This document shows, piece after piece, positions 28,435-37,499 of a DNA stretch of 64,000 nucleotides. The notes beneath the pieces are model-generated. The model worked only from the letters and a program-made list of their open reading frames with translations, did not search any database and was not told the DNA's origin. The position numbers and the translations under genes are program-made. Origin of the DNA: Novosphingobium sp. CECT 9465 (lineage in GTDB: Bacteria > Pseudomonadota > Alphaproteobacteria > Sphingomonadales > Sphingomonadaceae); the NCBI RefSeq assembly GCF_920987055.1, contig NZ_CAKLBX010000001.1, positions 1,846,501-1,910,500 on the forward strand, in the 5' to 3' direction. Position 1 is the stretch's first letter. Every line of letters starts with the position of its first letter.

Positions 28435-29012
28435 AGCGCCTTGCGGTCTATTGCGGCTCTGCCTCACCCGCCGATACCCGTTACGTTACGCTGGCCCGCG
28501 AAGTGGGGCAGGAACTGGCCCGGCACGGCATCGGGGTGGTCTATGGCGGCGGGCGACTGGGCCTGATGGGCGCGGTGGCCTATGGTGCGCTGGATGCTGG
28601 TGGCGAAGTGATCGGGGTGATCCCCGAAGCGCTGATGGGCAGCGAGGTGGCCAACAACGATTGCACCGAACTGCATGTCGTATCGGGCATGCACGAGCGC
28701 AAGAAGCGGTTCACCGACCTTTCGGATGGTTTCCTGACCATTCCGGGCGGCGTGGGCACCATGGACGAGCTGTGGGAAGCCGTCAGCTGGGCGCAGCTGG
28801 GATACCACGCCAAGCCGGTGGGTCTGCTCAACGCCTTCGGGTTTTTCGATCACCTGCTGGCGTTCAACCGGCACATGATCGAAGTCGGTTTCATCCGGCA
28901 GGCCCATGCCGGGATCATCCTTGCCGAGCCGAGCCTTGACTTGTTGCTGGCACGGATGACCGCCCATGAACCGCACGTACCGATCTTCGCGATGAAGGCT
29001 GACGATCTCTGA
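28431..29012 (+). CDS. LOG family nucleoside 5'-monophosphate phosphoribohydrolase
   Basis: 193 residues from a GTG that overlaps the crtI stop. LAVYCGSA near the N-terminus, VYGGGRLGLMGAVA, MHERKKRFTDLSDGFLTIPGGVGTMDELWEAVSWAQLG (catalytic PGGxGTxxE at 105-113) place it in the LOG/TIGR00730 family. These enzymes release ribose 5-phosphate from cytokinin or purine nucleoside monophosphates. Its position between crtI and crtB, with coupled start and 3-bp spacing to crtB, is unexpected for pigment synthesis. Whether it matters for carotenoids, or is only a passenger in the operon, is unknown. Confidence 0.93.
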   Translation: MKRLAVYCGSASPADTRYVTLAREVGQELARHGIGVVYGGGRLGLMGAVAYGALDAGGEVIGVIPEALMGSEVANNDCTELHVVSGMHERKKRFTDLSDGFLTIPGGVGTMDELWEAVSWAQLGYHAKPVGLLNAFGFFDHLLAFNRHMIEVGFIRQAHAGIILAEPSLDLLLARMTAHEPHVPIFAMKADDL

Positions 29013-29015
29013 GCG

Positions 29016-29996
29016 ATGAAGGATCGCGCCGCTCTCGTTAGTAACGCCCGCCAGTCGATCCTCAAGGGATCGAAAAGCTTCGCAGCGGCCAGCCATCTTT
29101 TCGATCGGGAAACGCGCGAGCGGGTGTGGCTGCTCTATGCCTGGTGCCGCCGTTGCGACGATATCGTGGATGCACAGGATCACGGCGGCGCGCTGGGCGA
29201 TCAGAGCGGCGCCGCGGAACGGCTTCAGGCAGTCCGTGAAAAGACGATGCTGGCCTTTGCAGGGAAGCCTGCGGGCGATCCGGCCTTCGATGCGCTGGGC
29301 CTTGTCGCGCGCGAGACCGGGCTTGCTCTGGACATGGCCGAGGCAGTGATCGAGGGTTTCGCGCTGGATGCCGCCGACTGGCAGCCGCATTCCGAGGGCG
29401 ACCTGATGCGCTATTGCTGGCACGTGGCGGGCGCTGTGGGGGTGATGATGGCCGTGGTCATGGGCGTTTCACCAAACGACGAGGACACACTCGACCGCGC
29501 CTGCGATCTGGGCCTTGCCTTCCAGCTGGCCAACATCGCGCGCGATATCGAGGAAGATGACGCGGCAGAGCGCTGCTATATCCCGATGGACTGGCTGGTA
29601 GACGAGGACATTCCGCCGGGCGAGCAGATGAAGCCCCGGTATCGGCCCGCGCTGACGCGGATCGTGGCGCGCATGTGCCATAGCGCGCATATTTATGAAT
29701 GTTCCGCACGGATCGGCGCAGCGCGATTGAAGGGGCGGCAGCGATGGGCGATCCTTGCCGCAGCAGGCATTTACGGCGAAATTGCCCGCGAAGTGGCCCG
29801 GCGGGGCGATCACGCGTGGGATCATCGGACGGTCGTTAGTAACGCGCGCAAAGTGGGCTTCATTGGCAAGGCTGCATGGGCGGCGATGCGCCCGGTGCCG
29901 CGATCATGCATTGCCGCTGCCAGCCAGCGGCCATTCTCGCGGGCTGACCTGATCGCGCTGTCGCGGCGCGAGCCTGGGGGAATCGTCGCGACTTGA
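29016..29996 (+). CDS. crtB: phytoene synthase
   Basis: Joins two geranylgeranyl diphosphates to phytoene, the first committed carotenoid step. The 326-residue protein shows the two aspartate-rich substrate motifs: WCRRCDDIVD (D48-D52) and NIARDIEEDDAAERCYIP, plus SFAAASHLFDRETRERVWLLYAWCR and the RYCWHVAGAVGVMMA signature. It starts 3 bp after the LOG stop, last in the cluster. The C-terminal tail (after the Ile/Ala-rich EIAREVARRGDHAWDHRTVVS) is ordinary. CrtE is absent here, so precursor must come from a gene elsewhere. Confidence 0.96.
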   Translation: MKDRAALVSNARQSILKGSKSFAAASHLFDRETRERVWLLYAWCRRCDDIVDAQDHGGALGDQSGAAERLQAVREKTMLAFAGKPAGDPAFDALGLVARETGLALDMAEAVIEGFALDAADWQPHSEGDLMRYCWHVAGAVGVMMAVVMGVSPNDEDTLDRACDLGLAFQLANIARDIEEDDAAERCYIPMDWLVDEDIPPGEQMKPRYRPALTRIVARMCHSAHIYECSARIGAARLKGRQRWAILAAAGIYGEIAREVARRGDHAWDHRTVVSNARKVGFIGKAAWAAMRPVPRSCIAAASQRPFSRADLIALSRREPGGIVAT

Positions 29997-30074
29997 ACGT
30001 GACGGCGCATCACGCGGCTTGTCCTTTTGCGGGGATATGGCACTCTGGCAATTCAATCGCACCGGGAGGCGGGC

Positions 30075-30938
30075 GTGGACACTGTAATGGCTTCCGTTAC
30101 GGCACGGGATGAAGCTCAGGTCGTTCCACGACCGCTGATATACCGCACGCGGCTGCCCGTGCGGATCTGGCACTGGATCAACGCGCTGACGATCTTCGTC
30201 ATGCTGATGAGCGGGGCGACGATCTTCAACGCCCACCCCCGGCTCTACTGGGGCGTTTACGGCGCGAATTACGACAATCCCTGGCTGGTCATCGGACGAC
30301 GTGGGCAGGAGGGCTATCTCCGGCTGGCCGGGATGGAAATCCCGACGACCGGCATCCTCGGATTTACGGAAAATTCGATCAAGGCATTCCCGCCACTGGT
30401 GACGATACCGAGTTACTACAGTCTGGCAGAAGGGCGGCAGTGGCACTTCTTCTTTGCGTGGGTGTTGGTAATCTCGATCGCGATTTTCATAATATATTCG
30501 ATAATTTCAAAACATTTATCCCGCGATCTTGTACTGAAACCTGAAGAGCGGAAACCCGCTCACCTGTGGCATGACGTCAAGGAGCATGCCCGGCTGCGCT
30601 TCCCCACCGGGGAGGCAGCAAGGGCTTACAATCCGTTGCAGAAAATGGCCTATCTCGGCGTCATCTTCCTTCTGATCCCGCTGGTTGTGCTCACCGGGTT
30701 AACGATGTCTCCCATGCTCAACGCGGCTTTCCCGTGGCTGTTAGACATTTTTGGCGGACGGCAATCGGCACGATCCATACATTTCCTTTGTGCAGCAGGA
30801 TTTTGTGCGTTCATCTTCATCCATCTTCTGATGGTTGTACTGGCAGGACCCGTTAACGAACTGCGATCGATGGTGACAGGCTGGTATCGCCTGCCTGCCG
30901 AACGAAACCCTGCGGAACGGGTGGAGGACCGACCATGA
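30075..30938 (+). CDS. cytochrome b (b561-like) membrane subunit
   Basis: A diheme-type cytochrome b of about 287 residues. The GTG at 30075 was chosen because GGGAGG stands five bases upstream; ATG 30087 is also possible. Helices are at about 30-50, 130-155, 195-215 and 235-260. Likely haem ligands are in RIWHWINALTIFVMLMSG, RQWHFFFAWVLV, and SIHFLCAAGFCAFIFIHLLMVV. It resembles the cytochrome b subunit that partners sulfite-oxidase-family enzymes and thiosulfate reductases. The next gene, overlapping by 4 bp, is such a molybdopterin protein, so the pair probably forms a membrane-linked periplasmic oxidoreductase. Confidence 0.88.
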   Translation: MDTVMASVTARDEAQVVPRPLIYRTRLPVRIWHWINALTIFVMLMSGATIFNAHPRLYWGVYGANYDNPWLVIGRRGQEGYLRLAGMEIPTTGILGFTENSIKAFPPLVTIPSYYSLAEGRQWHFFFAWVLVISIAIFIIYSIISKHLSRDLVLKPEERKPAHLWHDVKEHARLRFPTGEAARAYNPLQKMAYLGVIFLLIPLVVLTGLTMSPMLNAAFPWLLDIFGGRQSARSIHFLCAAGFCAFIFIHLLMVVLAGPVNELRSMVTGWYRLPAERNPAERVEDRP

Positions 30939-31684
30939 CGCTGATTTCCCGCCGCGCTGCGCTGGTCGGCGCCAGTGGTCTGCTGGTCGCCGGATGCGAC
31001 AAGATCACGACTTCACCGACTGTGCGTAAAGTACTGACTTTAGGGGAAAAGGCTACCCTGAGCAGCCAGCGTCTCGTTACGGACCGTAACGCGCTCGCCC
31101 CCGAATTTGCCCGCGCCGACCTGTCGCCGCGCTTTCGTGTGAACGGCAACCGCATGCCTTCATCGCCGGAATACGCCGCGCACCTGGCCAATGGTTTTGC
31201 GGATTGGCGGCTGGCGGTTGGCGGACTGGTGGCGCGGCCGCTTTCGATGTCTCTGGCACAACTGCAGGCCGCGCCGCAGCGGACCCAGATCACCCGGCAT
31301 GATTGTGTGGAAGGGTGGAGCGCCATTGGCGAATGGACGGGCGTTCCCCTTGCCCTGCTCCTGCGCCATGCAGGAATTTCATCTAATGCACAGTATGTTG
31401 TATTCCATTGTGCCGATGATTTCTCAGGAACGCCGTTCTACGAAAGCCTCGATATGGTCGAGGCCATGCACCTCCAGACGATCCTTGCGCACACGATGAA
31501 CCGGCAACCTCTGCCGGTTGGCCATGGCGCGCCGATCCGCCTGCGCGCCGAACGCCAGCTTGGCTACAAGCAGGCCAAGTATGTGATGAAAATCGAGGCC
31601 GTTGCCGCGCTCGACGGCATCCATGGCGGCAAGGGCGGCTACTGGGAGGATCACTCCGGCTACCAGTGGAATGCCGGGATCTGA
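30935..31684 (+). CDS. sulfite-oxidase-family molybdopterin oxidoreductase
   Basis: 249 residues. The N-terminus MTLISRRAALVGASGLLVAGCDK combines a twin-arginine signal with a lipobox (VAGC), so a Tat-exported lipoprotein is likely. The molybdopterin-binding domain shows RHDCVEGW (Mo-ligand cysteine), AIGEWTGVPLALLL, YVVFHCADD, HTMNRQPLPVGHGAPIRLRAERQLGYKQAKYVMKIE and GYWEDHSGYQWNAGI. The SUOX C-terminal dimerisation domain is missing, as in the short MsrP/YedY-like group. Substrate (sulfite, methionine sulfoxide or another) cannot be decided. Paired with the preceding cytochrome b, whose reading frame it overlaps. Confidence 0.9.
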   Translation: MTLISRRAALVGASGLLVAGCDKITTSPTVRKVLTLGEKATLSSQRLVTDRNALAPEFARADLSPRFRVNGNRMPSSPEYAAHLANGFADWRLAVGGLVARPLSMSLAQLQAAPQRTQITRHDCVEGWSAIGEWTGVPLALLLRHAGISSNAQYVVFHCADDFSGTPFYESLDMVEAMHLQTILAHTMNRQPLPVGHGAPIRLRAERQLGYKQAKYVMKIEAVAALDGIHGGKGGYWEDHSGYQWNAGI

Positions 31685-31710
31685 TCGTCCTGAGCGCCGC
31701 CCTGCCGACG

Positions 31711-33072
31711 TCACCGCATCAGGACGAGTTCTTCGGCCATCGAGGGGTGCAAGGCCACCGTATCATCAAAATCGGCCTTGGTAAGGCCTGCCTTTACCGC
31801 GATGGCGGCGGCCTGAAGGATTTCGGGGCTGTCCGGGCCGATCATGTGAATGCCGAGCACCTTCTCGGTCGTGGCATCGACGATCATCTTGTAAAGGCCG
31901 CGTTCCGGGCGATGGCCGAAGATGTTCTTCATCGGGCGGAAATCTGAAGAATAGACCTTGATTTCGTTACCAAACGCCTGACGGGCCTGCGCCTCGGTAA
32001 GGCCGACGCCTGCCAGCGGCGGCTGCGAGAACACCGCGCTGGGAATGCAATCGTAGCTGATCTTCGTGTCCTTGCCCCCGAACATGCGGTCGGCAAAGGC
32101 CTGGCCTTCGCGGATGGCGATGGGGGTAAGCTGGACACGGTCCGTTACGTCACCCACCGCATAAATGCTGTCGCAAGCGGTCTTGCCAGTATCGTCGACC
32201 GGAATTTCATTGCGGGTTCCCAAGGCGATGCCTGCGTTCTCCAGGCCAAGGCCGTCAGTCTTGGGGCGTCGACCCGTGGCGACGAGCACCACATCGGCGA
32301 TGATCGGATCGGGCTGTCCGCCAAGGAAGACGTGGAACGTGCCGTCTTCCTGCTTTTCGACCCGTTCGAACGGGCAGTTGAAACGATACTGGATGCCGCG
32401 TGCCATGGTAATCTGGAGCAAGCGGTCGCGCAGGGATTCGTCATAGCCGCGCAGCAGGGTTTCGCTGCGGTTGACCACCGTTACGTGACTGCCGAGCGCA
32501 TTGAAAATGCCGGCGAATTCCATCGCGATATAGCCCGCGCCGGAAATGACGACGCGCTTGGGCAGGCTGTCCAGATGAAACACCTCGTTCGAGGTGATGC
32601 AATGTTCCGAGCCTTCGAATTCAGGCATGACCGGCCAGGCACCGGTTGCGATCAGGATATATCGGGCGGAGATTTCACGGCCGCTGTCGGCCAGCTTGAC
32701 CGTGTTGGGACCAGTGATCGCGGCGCGTTCGAGGAAGCGCTCGACCTTGTTGTTTTCAAGCGTGGTGGTGTAGGCCGAATTGAGCCGATCCACGTCCTTC
32801 AGCACCGCGTCACGTAACGTCGGCCAATCGAAGGTCATCTTCTCGACTGTCCAGCCATAATTGGCCGCATCCTGCAATTCTTCGGCAAAATGCGAGCCAT
32901 AGACGAGAAGCTTCTTGGGTACGCACCCCCGGATCACGCAGGTTCCGCCGATACGGTATTCTTCGGCCACTGCCACCCTTGCGCCATGGCTTGCCGCGAT
33001 CCGGCTGGCGCGGACACCGCCTGAACCGGCGCCAATCACGAAAAGGTCGTAGTCGAATTCCTGCTCAGCCAT
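31711..33072 (-). CDS. gor: glutathione-disulfide reductase
   Basis: Reduces glutathione disulfide with NADPH. The 453-residue flavoprotein has FAD motif LFVIGAGSGGVRASRIAA, the redox disulfide GGTCVIRGCVPKK, NADPH-binding VVISGAGYIAMEFAGIFNALG with downstream NRSETLLRGYDESL (Arg suggesting NADPH rather than NADH), IYAVGDVTD, and the C-terminal dimer-interface TVALHPSMAEELV with the catalytic His-Glu pair. Length is standard for the alphaproteobacterial enzyme. It is preceded by a strong hairpin at 33102-33129 and separated from pgi. Cytosolic. Confidence 0.95.
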   Translation of the reverse strand: MAEQEFDYDLFVIGAGSGGVRASRIAASHGARVAVAEEYRIGGTCVIRGCVPKKLLVYGSHFAEELQDAANYGWTVEKMTFDWPTLRDAVLKDVDRLNSAYTTTLENNKVERFLERAAITGPNTVKLADSGREISARYILIATGAWPVMPEFEGSEHCITSNEVFHLDSLPKRVVISGAGYIAMEFAGIFNALGSHVTVVNRSETLLRGYDESLRDRLLQITMARGIQYRFNCPFERVEKQEDGTFHVFLGGQPDPIIADVVLVATGRRPKTDGLGLENAGIALGTRNEIPVDDTGKTACDSIYAVGDVTDRVQLTPIAIREGQAFADRMFGGKDTKISYDCIPSAVFSQPPLAGVGLTEAQARQAFGNEIKVYSSDFRPMKNIFGHRPERGLYKMIVDATTEKVLGIHMIGPDSPEILQAAAIAVKAGLTKADFDDTVALHPSMAEELVLMR

Positions 33073-33101
33073 GATGCGCTCCTGTTCGAACGCCGCATAT
33101 G

Positions 33102-33133
33102 GCCTCTGGTCTCTGGCAAGACCAGAGGCTTTT
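33102..33133. terminator. hairpin between pgi and gor
   Basis: GCCTCTGGTC (33102-33111), 8-nt loop, GACCAGAGGC (33120-33129), then TTTTC on the plus strand. It is a perfect 10-bp stem. The T-run is on the opposite strand to both neighbouring genes, so it may act as a terminator only weakly, or serve as a leader structure of gor. Confidence 0.5.
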
Positions 33134-33160
33134 CACGCAATTTGTTAGGGTGCCGAACTA

Positions 33161-34684
33161 TTATCCACCAATGCCAGCTGCGGCCAGCAGCGCTTCGGTC
33201 GAAGGATCGAACCCTTCGCCGCCGCCGGATTCGATCTGCTTGGCGATGGCCTTGCCCAGTTCCACGCCGAACTGGTCGAAAGGATTGATGCCGAGCATGG
33301 CCGCCGAAACGAAAGTGCGATGTTCGTGGAAGGCGATCAGCGCGCCGAGCGTGGCGGGGTTCAGGTCGTCACACAGGATCGTGGCGGAAGGCCGATCGCC
33401 GGGATAGGCGCGCGCACCGTCTTCGGACGATTTGCCCGCCATCAGCGCGGCACCCTGGGCAAAGCAGTTGGACAGCAGGATTTCGTGATGCGCCGGATCG
33501 AGATCGTGGCCCTGAGTCTTGACCGCGAGAAAATCGACCGGGATCAGGTGCGTGCCCTGATGGAGCAGCTGGAACACCGCATGCTGGGCATCGGTGCCGA
33601 CGCCCCCCCAGGTGACCGGCGCGCTGGCGCGGGTAAGCGGGGTGCCATCGGCATGCACACGCTTGCCGTTCGATTCCATCTCAAGCTGCTGGAGATAATC
33701 GGGCAGCAGCGCGAGGCGTTCATCATAGGCAAAGACAGCGCGGGTCTGGCAGGCGCGAACTTGCGTGTAATACAAGTCGGCAAAAGCGGCCCGGACCACG
33801 ACGTTTTCATTCATGTCCGCATCGATGAAGTGGCGGTCAATCGCGGCCGCTCCTTCGAGAAATTCGGCAAAGCCTTGCCAGCCAAGCGCGATGGCAACGG
33901 GGAAGCCGATGGACGACCACAGCGAATAGCGCCCGCCGACAGTTTCGGAAAACGGCAGGATGCGCGTTTCATCGACGCCCCATTCTACTGCCTTTTCAGG
34001 CGCGGCGGTGAGCGCGATGACCCGGCCATAGGGATCGGACACGCCGCCATCGCGCAGCCAGTCGAGCGCGCTCAATGCGTTGGTGATGGTTTCGGTGGTG
34101 GTGAAAGTCTTGGAGGCAAGCGCGATCATCGTGGTGGCAGGATCGCAGGCCTTCATCGCGGCTTCGAGGGCACAGCCATCGATATTCGACACGACATGGA
34201 CGGCAACTTTCGCGCCATCGCGGGTAAGTGCGTCGATCGCCAGCGCCGGGCCAAGCGCCGAGCCGCCGATGCCGATGTGGATCAGGCTTTTGACTTCGCC
34301 CAAAGCGCCATCGTGAATGGCTTCGACCAGCATCTGCATGCGGGCGTGAAGCGCAGCGGCCTCTTCTACGCTCGTGTCCTTGCCGATGCCGCGCTGGGCG
34401 GTGTGTTCAGCGGCGCGGCCTTCGGTGTTATTGATCTTTTCACCCTCGATCAGCGCAGCGCGGCGGCCTTCGAAATCCATGGCAGCGGCGATGGAGCCAA
34501 GCAGCGCCTCTACTTCGAGCGAAAGGTGAGTCTTCGACCAATCGAACCGGATCGGGCCACCGGGAAGATCGAGCACGGTTGCATAAGCATCAAGCCGGGC
34601 GGGGTCGGCAAATAACTCTTTTAGCGTGGGCCGGGGCAGGCCTTCGAGTGCGGTCCAGAACGTTTCGGCTTCCGCTACGGTCAT
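33161..34684 (-). CDS. pgi: glucose-6-phosphate isomerase
   Basis: Interconverts glucose 6-phosphate and fructose 6-phosphate. The 507-residue protein contains LIHIGIGGSALGPALAIDAL, ALASKTFTTTETITNA, the PGI signature VGGRYSLWSSIGFPVAIALG, and the C-terminal FEHRTFVSAAMLGINPFDQFGVELGKAIAKQIE, here EHRTFVSAAMLGINPFDQ. The start was placed at ATG 34684 (GAGGA six bases upstream); ATG 34696 would add four residues. In organisms using the Entner-Doudoroff route the enzyme mainly serves gluconeogenesis and sugar interconversion. It is divergent from lepB. Confidence 0.96.
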   Translation of the reverse strand: MTVAEAETFWTALEGLPRPTLKELFADPARLDAYATVLDLPGGPIRFDWSKTHLSLEVEALLGSIAAAMDFEGRRAALIEGEKINNTEGRAAEHTAQRGIGKDTSVEEAAALHARMQMLVEAIHDGALGEVKSLIHIGIGGSALGPALAIDALTRDGAKVAVHVVSNIDGCALEAAMKACDPATTMIALASKTFTTTETITNALSALDWLRDGGVSDPYGRVIALTAAPEKAVEWGVDETRILPFSETVGGRYSLWSSIGFPVAIALGWQGFAEFLEGAAAIDRHFIDADMNENVVVRAAFADLYYTQVRACQTRAVFAYDERLALLPDYLQQLEMESNGKRVHADGTPLTRASAPVTWGGVGTDAQHAVFQLLHQGTHLIPVDFLAVKTQGHDLDPAHHEILLSNCFAQGAALMAGKSSEDGARAYPGDRPSATILCDDLNPATLGALIAFHEHRTFVSAAMLGINPFDQFGVELGKAIAKQIESGGGEGFDPSTEALLAAAGIGG

Positions 34685-34838
34685 GGTCTTCCTCATCCTT
34701 TCGCAACTGCGTAATGACGCTATGCCCGCTCTGCGCGCCCGCGCCAACCCGCCTGTTCATTGCCGCGAAAGCTTTGCAGACGTATTTCGCCGCTGTATTA
34801 TCCAAACAACACACTTGACGAAGGGCACGGCTGGCAAC

Positions 34839-35702
34839 ATGACCGCGACGATGAACGACACGCCCCAAGCCACGCCAGCCCCTGCGCCACAGCCGCTGGC
34901 GCCGATGCCGCCTGCGAAAAAGGAAAAGAAGGAAGACAGTTTTCCCGTCTTCCTGATCAAGCTGGTGCTGGTGGTGGCGATCTTCCGCAGCTTCATCTTT
35001 GCACCCTTCAATATTCCATCGGAATCGATGCTGCCGCGGCTTGAAAACGGGGATTACCTGCTGGCCGCCAAGTGGCCCTTCGGGTTCAGCAAATATTCGC
35101 TGCCGTTCAGCCTGCCGCTGATCCCCGGACGTGTCCTGGCAAGCCAGCCCGATCGTGGTGACGTGGTGATCTTCAAGGCACCTCCGGGTAATGACGTTGA
35201 TTACATCAAGCGCGTGATCGGCCTTCCCGGCGATACGGTGCAGATGATTGGCGGAACCTTGCATTTGAACGGGCAGGCCGTGCCAAAGCAGCGGATCGCG
35301 GATTTTGTCATTCCGGTCAGCCCTAATACCGATTGCCTTTCGCCCGAATTCGCGGTGACGGAAAAGGACGGAACGCAGACGTGCCACTACCCGCAGTACC
35401 GGGAAACGCTGCCGGGCGGACGCGCGTACAATGTGCTTGATCTTGGCTATCGCCCGCAGGACGACAGTGTGCCGCTGGTGGTGCCGGAAGGGCAGATGTT
35501 CCTGATGGGCGACAACCGCGACAATTCGATGGACAGCCGCTTCCCTGCCATGGAAGGCGCCGGAATCGGCCTTGTGCCCCAAGAGAACCTTGTCGGGCGC
35601 GCCATGGTGATGATGTGGTCCACCGATGGCAGCGCCAACTGGTTGCTGCCGTGGACGTGGTTCAGCGCAGCGCGCTGGGACCGCATCGGGGGCACGTTCT
35701 GA
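34839..35702 (+). CDS. lepB: signal peptidase I
   Basis: Membrane serine protease that removes Sec and Tat signal peptides. 287 residues: a Pro/Ala-rich cytosolic N-terminus, one helix (VFLIKLVLVVAIFRSFIFAPF, about 36-56), catalytic Ser in IPSESMLPRL, catalytic Lys in DYIKRVIGLPGD, and the C-terminal FLMGDNRDNSMDSRF motif. ATG 34839 is preferred, ATG 34851 possible. It is followed by rnc, whose CTG overlaps the lepB stop, and by era: the conserved lepB-rnc-era order, in which recO would often come next but is absent here. Confidence 0.95.
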   Translation: MTATMNDTPQATPAPAPQPLAPMPPAKKEKKEDSFPVFLIKLVLVVAIFRSFIFAPFNIPSESMLPRLENGDYLLAAKWPFGFSKYSLPFSLPLIPGRVLASQPDRGDVVIFKAPPGNDVDYIKRVIGLPGDTVQMIGGTLHLNGQAVPKQRIADFVIPVSPNTDCLSPEFAVTEKDGTQTCHYPQYRETLPGGRAYNVLDLGYRPQDDSVPLVVPEGQMFLMGDNRDNSMDSRFPAMEGAGIGLVPQENLVGRAMVMMWSTDGSANWLLPWTWFSAARWDRIGGTF

Positions 35703-36373
35703 GCGCGCTTTCTGCCGATGCCGCCGCTTATATTGCGGCGCTGACCGGGGCGACCCCTGCCCGCACCGACCTTTGGGCCGAGGCGCTGACGCACGGGTCG
35801 ATGGGCGAGGCGCGCGATTACCAGCGACTCGAATTTCTGGGCGACCGGGTTCTCGGACTGGTGATCGCCGACTGGCTGCACGAAAAGAGCGATGCCGCCG
35901 AGGGCAAGCTTTCGCAGCGGCTCAATGCACTGGTCAGCCGCGAGACGTGCGCGGACGTTGCGCGCGCCGTTGCGCTGCCGGGCCACATCCGGCTGGGCAA
36001 GCAGGCGCGCGACGATGGCGGGGTACAGAGCGACAATATCCTGGGCGACGTGATGGAAGCGCTGATCGGCGCGCTGTTCGTCGAGCGCGGGTTCGAGGCC
36101 GCGCGCGATTTCGTGCGCAAGGTGTGGGACAAGCCGATGGCTTCGGGCACCGGCCAGCGCAAGCATCCCAAGGCCGCCTTGCAGGAATGGGCGGCGGGCA
36201 ATCGTCGCAAGCCGCCGGTCTATACTCTGGTATCGCGTGATGGCCCGGATCACGCGGCGACTTTCACCGTTTCGGTAACAGTCAACGGCGTGGGCGAAGC
36301 TTCAGCGCGCGGATCGAGCAAGCAGGAAGCCGAAACGGCTGCCGCGCGCGCATTCATGCAGGCTTATGCCTGA
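35699..36373 (+). CDS. rnc: ribonuclease III, apparent CTG start
   Basis: Cleaves double-stranded RNA in rRNA and mRNA processing. The catalytic signature YQRLEFLGDRVLGLVIADWL and the second acidic motif DNILGDVMEALIGALFVE are followed by a C-terminal dsRNA-binding domain (KAALQEWAAGNRRKPPVYTL to SKQEAETAAARAFMQAY). No ATG, GTG or TTG lies at the expected place. The likeliest start is CTG 35699, overlapping the lepB TGA as CTGA and giving 224 residues. A GTG at 35615 would add 28 residues read from within lepB. Function is certain; the start is not. Confidence 0.9.
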   Translation: MSALSADAAAYIAALTGATPARTDLWAEALTHGSMGEARDYQRLEFLGDRVLGLVIADWLHEKSDAAEGKLSQRLNALVSRETCADVARAVALPGHIRLGKQARDDGGVQSDNILGDVMEALIGALFVERGFEAARDFVRKVWDKPMASGTGQRKHPKAALQEWAAGNRRKPPVYTLVSRDGPDHAATFTVSVTVNGVGEASARGSSKQEAETAAARAFMQAYA

Positions 36374-36422
36374 GGGCCTTTTGGCCTATAGTCCTTCGAC
36401 TTAACCGATAGAGATTTCATTC

Positions 36423-37316
36423 ATGACCGAAAAATGTGGCCTCGTGGCCGTGCTTGGCGCGCCGAACGCCGGTAAATCCACCCTCGTCAATTCGCTGGTG
36501 GGGCAGAAAGTGGCGATCGTTTCGGCCAAGGCGCAGACGACCCGCGCAAGGCTGATGGGCATTGCGCTGGCGGGTGAGACGCAGATCATCCTGGCCGATA
36601 CACCGGGCCTGTTCGAACCCAAGCGGCGGCTAGACCGCGCGATGGTGAGCGCGGCGTGGGACGGCGCGCAGGAAGCGGACGCGATCCTGCTGGTGGTGGA
36701 TGCGCGCAAGAAGAAGCGCGATTACCTTGAACCGATCCTTGCCAGCTTGAAGGATCGGCCCGAACGCAAGATCCTGGTGCTGAACAAGGTGGATTCGACG
36801 CCAAAGGAACCGCTGCTGATCATGGCGGAGGAACTTTCGGCAGATGCGGCGTTCGACGAGGTGTTCTTCATTTCCGCGCTGACCGGCGATGGCGTGTCCG
36901 AACTGAAGCAGCGACTGGCCGACCTGATGCCCGAAACGGCGTGGCATTATCCGGCTGATCAGGTTTCCGATGCCAGCGAACGCCTGCTGGCAGCAGAGAT
37001 CACTCGCGAGCAACTGTACCGCCAGCTTCATGACGAACTGCCCTATGACAGCACGGTGCGGCCCGAAAAATACATCCACCGCAAGGACGGATCGATCGAG
37101 ATCCACCAGCAGATCGTGATTTCGCGCGAGAGCCAGCGCCCGATCGTACTGGGCAAGGGTGGCGCGAAGATCAAGGCGATCGGCGAAGCATCGCGCAAGG
37201 AGCTGGGCGAATTGCTAGAAACCAGAGTACATCTGTTCCTTCATGTGAAGGTGGATGAGCGCTGGGCCGATGCTCGCGAAATTTACGAGGAAATAGGGCT
37301 GGAATGGGTGAAGTGA
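36423..37316 (+). CDS. era: GTPase Era (ribosome assembly)
   Basis: Binds 16S rRNA during 30S maturation. The 297-residue protein has the GTPase motifs GAPNAGKSTLVN (G1), DTPGLF (G3) and NKVD (G4), followed by the KH domain: RPEKYIHRKDGSIEIHQQIVISRESQRPIVLGKGGAKIKAIGEASRKELGELL with the GKGGAKIK RNA-binding loop. Length and layout are standard. It is third in the lepB-rnc-era order and probably shares its transcript, with 49 bp to rnc. A hairpin AACGGGC/GCCCGTT at 37448-37466, between era and the next gene, has no T-run and is too weak to call a terminator. Confidence 0.97.
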   Translation: MTEKCGLVAVLGAPNAGKSTLVNSLVGQKVAIVSAKAQTTRARLMGIALAGETQIILADTPGLFEPKRRLDRAMVSAAWDGAQEADAILLVVDARKKKRDYLEPILASLKDRPERKILVLNKVDSTPKEPLLIMAEELSADAAFDEVFFISALTGDGVSELKQRLADLMPETAWHYPADQVSDASERLLAAEITREQLYRQLHDELPYDSTVRPEKYIHRKDGSIEIHQQIVISRESQRPIVLGKGGAKIKAIGEASRKELGELLETRVHLFLHVKVDERWADAREIYEEIGLEWVK

Positions 37317-37499
37317 TCATCCAAGCGAATTAAGCACGGTTTATCGCATATACGATACGGTTCAGCGCTGGCCGACGCGATGCAAATTCAATATGGCACA
37401 GTTGAAAGCATCCGTTCAGGTTGCAAAACTACCGCAAGCAAGAAGGGAACGGGCACGTCGCCCGTTTGCGTCCTGACTGGGGCATGACGGAGCAGACGG

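Noticed and set aside
35615..35698. GTG at 35615 as rnc start
   Set aside because: It would add 28 residues read from within lepB that do not resemble an RNase III N-terminus.
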